Shown here one piece after another: positions 60,601 through 64,000 of a stretch of 64,000 nucleotides of DNA; positions within the stretch are counted from its first letter, which is position 1; each line of letters starts with the position of its first letter. The notes under the pieces were generated by a model. It was not told the origin of the DNA. It did no database searches and saw only the letters and a program-made list of their open reading frames with translations. Origin of the DNA: Streptomyces sp. CB01881. Its GTDB lineage: Bacteria; Actinomycetota; Actinomycetes; Streptomycetales; Streptomycetaceae. Position numbers and translations under genes: made by a program. The DNA is taken from NCBI RefSeq assembly GCF_002953255.1, contig NZ_CP026498.1, forward strand, positions 7,739,366 through 7,803,365. Reading direction: 5' to 3'.

Positions 60601-61550
60601 ACGGCACCCCGGCGACCCGCGCCCTGATCACCGCCCCCGGCGCCACCCCCGTGGTGGTCCCGTCCGGCGAGCGCGACCTCGACACCACCGTCCCGGCCGG
60701 CCCCGACGGCCGGGTGCTCCGCCTCGCCGAGGCCGCCGCCCCGGAGTGGAAGGCCACCCTGGACGGCACCGCGCTGGAGTCCACCACCGTCGACGGCTGG
60801 GCGCAGGGCTTCAAGCTCCCCGCCGGCGGCGGCAAGCTGGTCGTCACCCGTGAGGGCGGCCTGCTGCACACCGGCTGGATCTGGGCCCAGCTGCTGCTCG
60901 GCCTGACCATCCTGGTGCTGGCCCTGCCCGGCCGCCGCAGCCACAAGGACGACGACCTGCCCGAGGAGGTGGTCGCCGCCGCCGCGCTGGCCGCCGCCGC
61001 CCAGGCGCAGGCGCCCGCCCCCGGCAGCCGCCGCGCCCGCCGGATGGCCGAACGCGAGGGCGGCGAAGGGGACCCGGACGGGGACGGCGGCGTGTACGAG
61101 GGCCGGCCGGGCGCGATCCCGGCCCAGCCCGCCGGCGACCCGCCGGCCGGGGCGGTCCGGGCGGCCGCCGCGGCCCAGGAGAGCGAGCCGTACGCCGACC
61201 CGTACCAGGGCTACCAGCAGGCCGACCCGTACAGCTACGACCCGTACGCCGCCCAGCAGCCGGTGGCCGCGCCCTACGGCGGCCAGGGGTACGGCCCCGA
61301 CGGCTACCAGCAGCAGGCCTACCCGCAGCAGGGCGGCCAGGCGGGCTACGAGCAGGCGGGCTACGAGCAGTACGGGCAGGACCAGCAGTACGGCTACGAC
61401 CAGTACCAGCAGGACGGCGGGCAGCCCTGGGTGCCGGGGCAGCCGCAGGGCGAGACGTACTACGACCCGGGCAGCCCCGGGGACCCGCACGATCCCGACC
61501 ACCCCAACGGCCCGGGCCGGTACCCGCACCACCACGGATCGGGGAGCTGA
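57660..61550 (+). CDS. Large multi-pass GT2-family glycosyltransferase
   Basis: 1296 residues from ATG 57660. GT-A domain about 15-300: LVTAVIVSHDGARWLPQALA, VLAVDTGSTDNSPQLL, WLWLLHDDCEPQTDALRRLL (metal-binding DD) and a later DDTDFCWRV. Roughly 13-14 membrane helices follow between about 430 and 870, then an extracellular region, a final helix near 1085 and a cytoplasmic tail very rich in Tyr, Gln, Pro and Gly (QGYQQADPYSYDPYAAQQ). It is probably an envelope polysaccharide polymerase or mannosyl/arabinosyl-type transferase; the sugar is unknown. The downstream gene starts 6 bases later. Confidence 0.92.
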   Translation: MTVYSHQSGFTAARPPAYPRHLVTAVIVSHDGARWLPQALAGLLGQDRQVQRVLAVDTGSTDNSPQLLADTLAEWLPESGPIVLGRRAGFGTAVGEAVFNSPPLRPEDLPYRLDPSGYDPVTGGWDDFGDPLGHEDDLGRGGPRETQPVEWLWLLHDDCEPQTDALRRLLQVADSTPSAAVVGPKLRSWYDRRQLLEVGVTIARSGRRWTGLDRREQDQGQHDQVRPVLAVSTAGMLVRRDVFEELGGFDKALPLMRDDTDFCWRVNAAGHRVVVAPDAVLRHAEAASRERRVIDCGPTHPHRVDKAGAVYTLLANSKGALFPYVLLRLVLGTLLRVVTNLLGKDPKQAFDELAGLGHELVRLPRLMGARKRRARSRAADALDDRTLFPAPGATARLAVEGVIGSLGIGGGDDSGAGRHGSVEAGPGDEDNEDLVVEQFALIKKLARRPAPVLFAALLVFALAACRGLLGSGDLFGGALLPATGGADGLWSMYADAWHPVGTGSTAAAPPYLGVLAVLSWMLFDHADLAVTLLVVLSVPLAAVSSYLVSRPLLDSKLVRAWASATYALLPAATGALAQGRIGTAVLAVLLPPLARAAAIAAGLGIRAESAAKGARPGWRPVWMAVLLLTLATAFVPLVWALAVPLCLAMLAAAVVRGGAFGSGVQALRLLGLRVLVILAVPVLVLAPWSLQVLSHPQRLLLEAGLPGLHGGEASALGLVLVNPGGAGVPPVWFSAGVVLAALAALLRADRRRAVLAAWGAAGASMVFAVAVAGTSVTPASGGPAVPAWAGPASLLAGIALLAAAAIGADGANTRVAGIAFGWRQPVAALVVAAAVLAPLGTGVWWAVTGADGPLHRAQAAQVPAFIAEEAGTTDRSRTLVVTGDPKGGSVRYTLVRGAGLTLGQAESTVDPETGTTAGLDKVVGSLLAGSGADQAGALSGYGIAYVLVDQPAVVAFKEVLDTTPGLVKANQDGTAALWQVNGTPATRALITAPGATPVVVPSGERDLDTTVPAGPDGRVLRLAEAAAPEWKATLDGTALESTTVDGWAQGFKLPAGGGKLVVTREGGLLHTGWIWAQLLLGLTILVLALPGRRSHKDDDLPEEVVAAAALAAAAQAQAPAPGSRRARRMAEREGGEGDPDGDGGVYEGRPGAIPAQPAGDPPAGAVRAAAAAQESEPYADPYQGYQQADPYSYDPYAAQQPVAAPYGGQGYGPDGYQQQAYPQQGGQAGYEQAGYEQYGQDQQYGYDQYQQDGGQPWVPGQPQGETYYDPGSPGDPHDPDHPNGPGRYPHHHGSGS

Positions 61551-61556
61551 CCCGCG

Positions 61557-63239
61557 ATGAAGAAGCCCGCGTTCAAGAAGAGGTCCAAGGACCAGGACGG
61601 CGCACCGCCGGCGGACGGCGCCGCGTTCTCCGCCGGCCCCGCCGGTGCCCCCCGGTCGTCCGGGGGGACGAAGACCACCCAGTCGCTGCTGGCCGCCGCG
61701 GCCGTGCTCGCCGTGGTGTTCGGCATCGCCGAGCTGCGCCCGCCGGCCGCACCGGCCGCGGCCGACCAGGGCGGCGCCGCCACCTCGGCGCAGGTCGAGC
61801 GGACGGGCGCGGTCTGCCCGCAGCCGCTCCAGGGCCTGACCGGCTCGACCAGCCTCACCGCCTACACCCCGCCCGGCGGTGCGGCCGCGGTGGACGGCGC
61901 CGCCGCAGGGGCCGGCTGGATCAGCGACGCGGCCGCCCCCGCCGCACCCTCGGCCGCGCCGTCCGCGGCCCCGGCCACCCCGGCGCCGTCCGCCTCCGGC
62001 GCGCCCGCCCCCGCCAAGGGCGGCGTGCCCAGCGACGCGAGGCTGACCCTGGCCAAGCCCGGCACCCCGGTGACCGGCCCCGCGGCCAACGGCGACACCG
62101 CGCCCGGCACCGGGGCGGTCGCCACCGGCGCGCTCGCGCCCGGCTTCACCGTCACCCAGACCACCACCGTTACCGAGCAGCGCGGGCTCGGCCTGTCCGG
62201 CATCACCTGCACCCCGGCCGGCACCGGCTTCTGGTTCGCCGGCGCCAGCACGGCCGGCGACCGCACCGACTACGTCAGCCTGGTCAACACCGAGAACACC
62301 GCCGCCGTCGTCGACATCAAGCTGTACGGCGACAAGGGCCTGATCGAGAACGACGCGGCCAACGGCATCACCGTCGCCCCCGGCAGCTCGCAGTCCGTCC
62401 TGCTGCCGACGATCAGCAAGGGCCAGGTCGCCGACCTCGCCGTGCACGTGGTGGCCCGCACGGGCCGGGTCGGCGCCGCCCTGCACGCGGCCGACGGCAG
62501 CAAGGGCGCCGACTGGATCCCCGCCTCGGCCGACCCGGCGCCCACCCAGGTGCTCCCCGGCCTGCCGGCCGACACCGCCGGTGCCCACCTGGTGGTCTGG
62601 GCACCGCCGGAGGACGACGCCGACCTGAAGATCCAGCTCTCCGGCAAGAACGGCTGGTTCACCCCGGCCGGCAACGAGTCCATCCACGTCAAGGCCGGCC
62701 TGGTGGCCGCCGTCGACCTCGGCAAGGTCACCCGCGACGAGGTGGCCGGCCTGCGGCTGTCGCCCAGCGACGACAAGCACGCCACCCCGGTCGTGGCCGG
62801 CCTGCGGGTCGACCGCGCCGGCCAGAACGGCAAGTCCGACGCGGCCTGGCTGACCGGCACCGTCCCGGTCGGCGCCCGCGCCACAGTGGCCGACAACCGG
62901 GGCGGCGGCGCGAGCACGCTCTTCCTCACCTCCACCGGCGACGCCGCCACAGTCAAGGTCACCGCCTCGGCCGGCACCGGCGGCGGCACCCCGGTCAGCA
63001 AGGACGTCCAGCTGCCGGCCGGCGGTACGGTCGCCATCCCGGCGCCCGAGCCCGGCGGGCTGAACGGCAGCTTCGCGCTCACCGTGGAGACCGTCTCCGG
63101 CGGGCCGGTCGCGGCCGCCCGGATGCTGGCGATCACCACCAAGGACGTGCCGATGTTCACCGTCCAGGCACTGCGCGACGACCGCAGCAGCGTCAAGGTC
63201 CCGCAGGCCGCCCAGGACCCGGGCGTCGTGCTGCGCTGA
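61557..63239 (+). CDS. DUF5719-family secreted, membrane-anchored protein
   Basis: 560 residues. A basic N-terminus (KKPAFKKRSK) is followed by a membrane helix near 38-58 (SLLAAAAVLAVVFGIAEL), and the rest is extracytoplasmic. An Ala/Pro-rich linker precedes beta-rich repeats (DRTDYVSLVNTENTAAVVDIK, FLTSTGDAATVKVTASAG). No catalytic motif is visible. The 6-base gap to the giant glycosyltransferase indicates one operon and a shared envelope role. It ends before a strong terminator. Confidence 0.88.
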   Translation: MKKPAFKKRSKDQDGAPPADGAAFSAGPAGAPRSSGGTKTTQSLLAAAAVLAVVFGIAELRPPAAPAAADQGGAATSAQVERTGAVCPQPLQGLTGSTSLTAYTPPGGAAAVDGAAAGAGWISDAAAPAAPSAAPSAAPATPAPSASGAPAPAKGGVPSDARLTLAKPGTPVTGPAANGDTAPGTGAVATGALAPGFTVTQTTTVTEQRGLGLSGITCTPAGTGFWFAGASTAGDRTDYVSLVNTENTAAVVDIKLYGDKGLIENDAANGITVAPGSSQSVLLPTISKGQVADLAVHVVARTGRVGAALHAADGSKGADWIPASADPAPTQVLPGLPADTAGAHLVVWAPPEDDADLKIQLSGKNGWFTPAGNESIHVKAGLVAAVDLGKVTRDEVAGLRLSPSDDKHATPVVAGLRVDRAGQNGKSDAAWLTGTVPVGARATVADNRGGGASTLFLTSTGDAATVKVTASAGTGGGTPVSKDVQLPAGGTVAIPAPEPGGLNGSFALTVETVSGGPVAAARMLAITTKDVPMFTVQALRDDRSSVKVPQAAQDPGVVLR

Positions 63240-63252
63240 CCCGACGCGACGA

Positions 63253-63303
63253 CGACGACGAGGGGGCGGTACCCGGCCTGCGGGTACCGCCCCCTCGTCG
63301 TCG
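63253..63303. terminator. Bidirectional terminator between DUF5719 and the zincin-like gene
   Basis: A perfect 23-bp stem (63253-63275 with 63281-63303) and a 5-base loop, the longest hairpin found by eye in the window, between convergent genes. Confidence 0.88.
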
Positions 63304-63308
63304 GTGGC

Positions 63309-63761
63309 TCAGTCCTCGTCGTAGCGCGGGTCGATGGCGTCCGGCGACAGCCCCAGCAACTCCGCCACCTGCTCGATCAGGATCTCGTGCACCAGCGCCG
63401 CGCGGTCCTCCCGGGACTTCGCCCGGATCTCCACCGGCCGCCGGTACACCACGATCTGACTCTTCCGCCCCTGCTGCCCCGGCGACACCCGGCCCAGCGG
63501 CACCCCGCCGTCCGCGTCCGGCCCGTCCGCCTCGTGCAGCGGCACCTCCTGGACGGCGAACTCCACCTCGATCAACTGCGGCCAACGCCGTTCGAGGCGC
63601 TCCACGGACTCCCGCACGTAGTCGTCGAACAACTCGGAGCGGGTGAGCGAGATCGGCACCTGCGGAGGCGCCAGCGGGCCGCGCAGACCCCGGCCGTGCC
63701 GGTCGCGGTGCCGGGGGCGGCGCGAAGGTCCCGTCGATGACTGCGGTGCAGAGCTGTCCAT
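63309..63761 (-). CDS. Zincin-like metallopeptidase-family protein with degenerate HExxH
   Basis: 150 residues from ATG 63761. GTG 63938 has a better ribosome site (GGAGGG) but adds a basic low-complexity stretch, so the start is uncertain. The core matches the small zincin (DUF1025-like) family: FDDYVRESVERLERRWPQLIEVEFAVQEVP, KSQIVVYRRPVEIRA and LVHEILIEQVAELLGLSPDAIDPRY. The family's HExxH is here HEILI, lacking the second His, so zinc-dependent proteolysis is doubtful. Confidence 0.82.
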   Translation of the reverse strand: MDSSAPQSSTGPSRRPRHRDRHGRGLRGPLAPPQVPISLTRSELFDDYVRESVERLERRWPQLIEVEFAVQEVPLHEADGPDADGGVPLGRVSPGQQGRKSQIVVYRRPVEIRAKSREDRAALVHEILIEQVAELLGLSPDAIDPRYDED

Positions 63762-64000
63762 ATCACTGCCGAGGGTAGTCCTTGGACGGTCGGAAGTGGA
63801 CCACCCCGACGCCGAAACGCCCGGGGCGGCAGGCGCACACCAGAGCGGGCGGAGCTGGCGAGGCACGGGAGGGGCGCGCCGTGCGAAGCGTCCGCCGACC
63901 GTGGCGGACGCGTCTTTGAGGCGCGCGGACCGCGACACGGCACACCCTCCGGGCAGGCGGTCTTCGCTCCCCGGCGGGGAGTGCTGTACCGTCCACCCTC
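63762..64000. other. Right window edge without an assigned gene
   Basis: It holds a possible N-terminal extension of the zincin-like gene up to 63938 on the minus strand. Beyond that nothing could be assigned; a small GC hairpin (CTCCCCGGCGGGGAG) lies near 63966. Confidence 0.35.

Noticed and set aside
57591..62780. Very long open frame on the minus strand opposite the giant glycosyltransferase and DUF5719 genes
   Set aside because: It is the antisense shadow of GC-rich codons: composition is Gly/Arg/Ala low complexity with no domain, while the plus-strand genes have clear motifs and ribosome sites.

Overview
The window is high-GC chromosomal DNA from a streptomycete (Streptomyces or the closely related Kitasatospora). 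The evidence is the strong preference for G/C at third codon positions, the WhiB developmental regulator, coenzyme F420 genes, a family of LytR-CpsA-Psr (LCP) cell-wall ligases, and a gene order (hut genes, purK/purE, LCP cluster, fbiA/fbiB, whiB) that I recognise from actinomycete core chromosomes. No tRNA, rRNA, CRISPR array or prophage was seen. The only mobile DNA is the 3' part of an IS4-type (IS1634-like) transposase at the left edge.

Layout. 1-1.4 kb: partial transposase. 1.4-12.8 kb: histidine catabolism: fdhD, hutH (with its own promoter), a few small genes (RpiR regulator, SRPBCC protein, Uma2 nuclease), then hutU, an M20 amidohydrolase and hutF overlapping in one operon, and hutI behind a strong hairpin. 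12.8-16.6 kb: S9 peptidase and POT peptide transporter. 16.9-18.9 kb: two-component system with a CRP-like palindrome upstream and a 33-bp tandem repeat at its 3' end. 19-24.8 kb: SnoaL-like protein, GtrA protein, purK-purE, M19 dipeptidase, MerR regulator, CoA-binding protein. 24.9-36.7 kb: UDP-glucose dehydrogenase, acyl-CoA dehydrogenase, LysR/SDR pair, ketoacyl synthase, GNAT, a secreted four-repeat protein, oxidoreductases, a MerR/Old-Yellow-Enzyme pair, cyclophilin and arylamine N-acetyltransferase. 36.9-49.9 kb: cell-envelope region with four LCP proteins, an ABC exporter, a GT2 glycosyltransferase and a hexapeptide acyltransferase. 49.9-55.8 kb: TIGR03089 protein, peptidoglycan amidase, 3-methyladenine glycosylase, fbiA-fbiB. 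55.9-63.8 kb: cysteine dioxygenase, whiB, a giant membrane GT2, DUF5719 protein and a zincin-like protein.

How genes work together. HutH, HutU, HutI and HutF convert histidine to N-formylglutamate, and the M20 enzyme is the candidate deformylase. That route releases formate, which may explain fdhD beside hutH. The LCP proteins, glycosyltransferases, amidase and transporter point to cell-wall glycopolymer assembly. FbiA and FbiB complete coenzyme F420.

The most interesting signals are regulatory. Two unannotated leader peptides carry clustered cysteine codons, one before an SsuE-like FMN reductase (38558-38635) and one before cysteine dioxygenase (56660-56746, minus strand). Both appear leaderless and share the same promoter spacing, which suggests cysteine-responsive translational attenuation acting on both sulfur acquisition and cysteine breakdown. 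Other signals are paired dyads at hutU, hairpins before hutI and the ketoacyl synthase, MerR dyads, an ECF-type promoter before an LCP gene, and many genes with a -10 box directly before the start codon.
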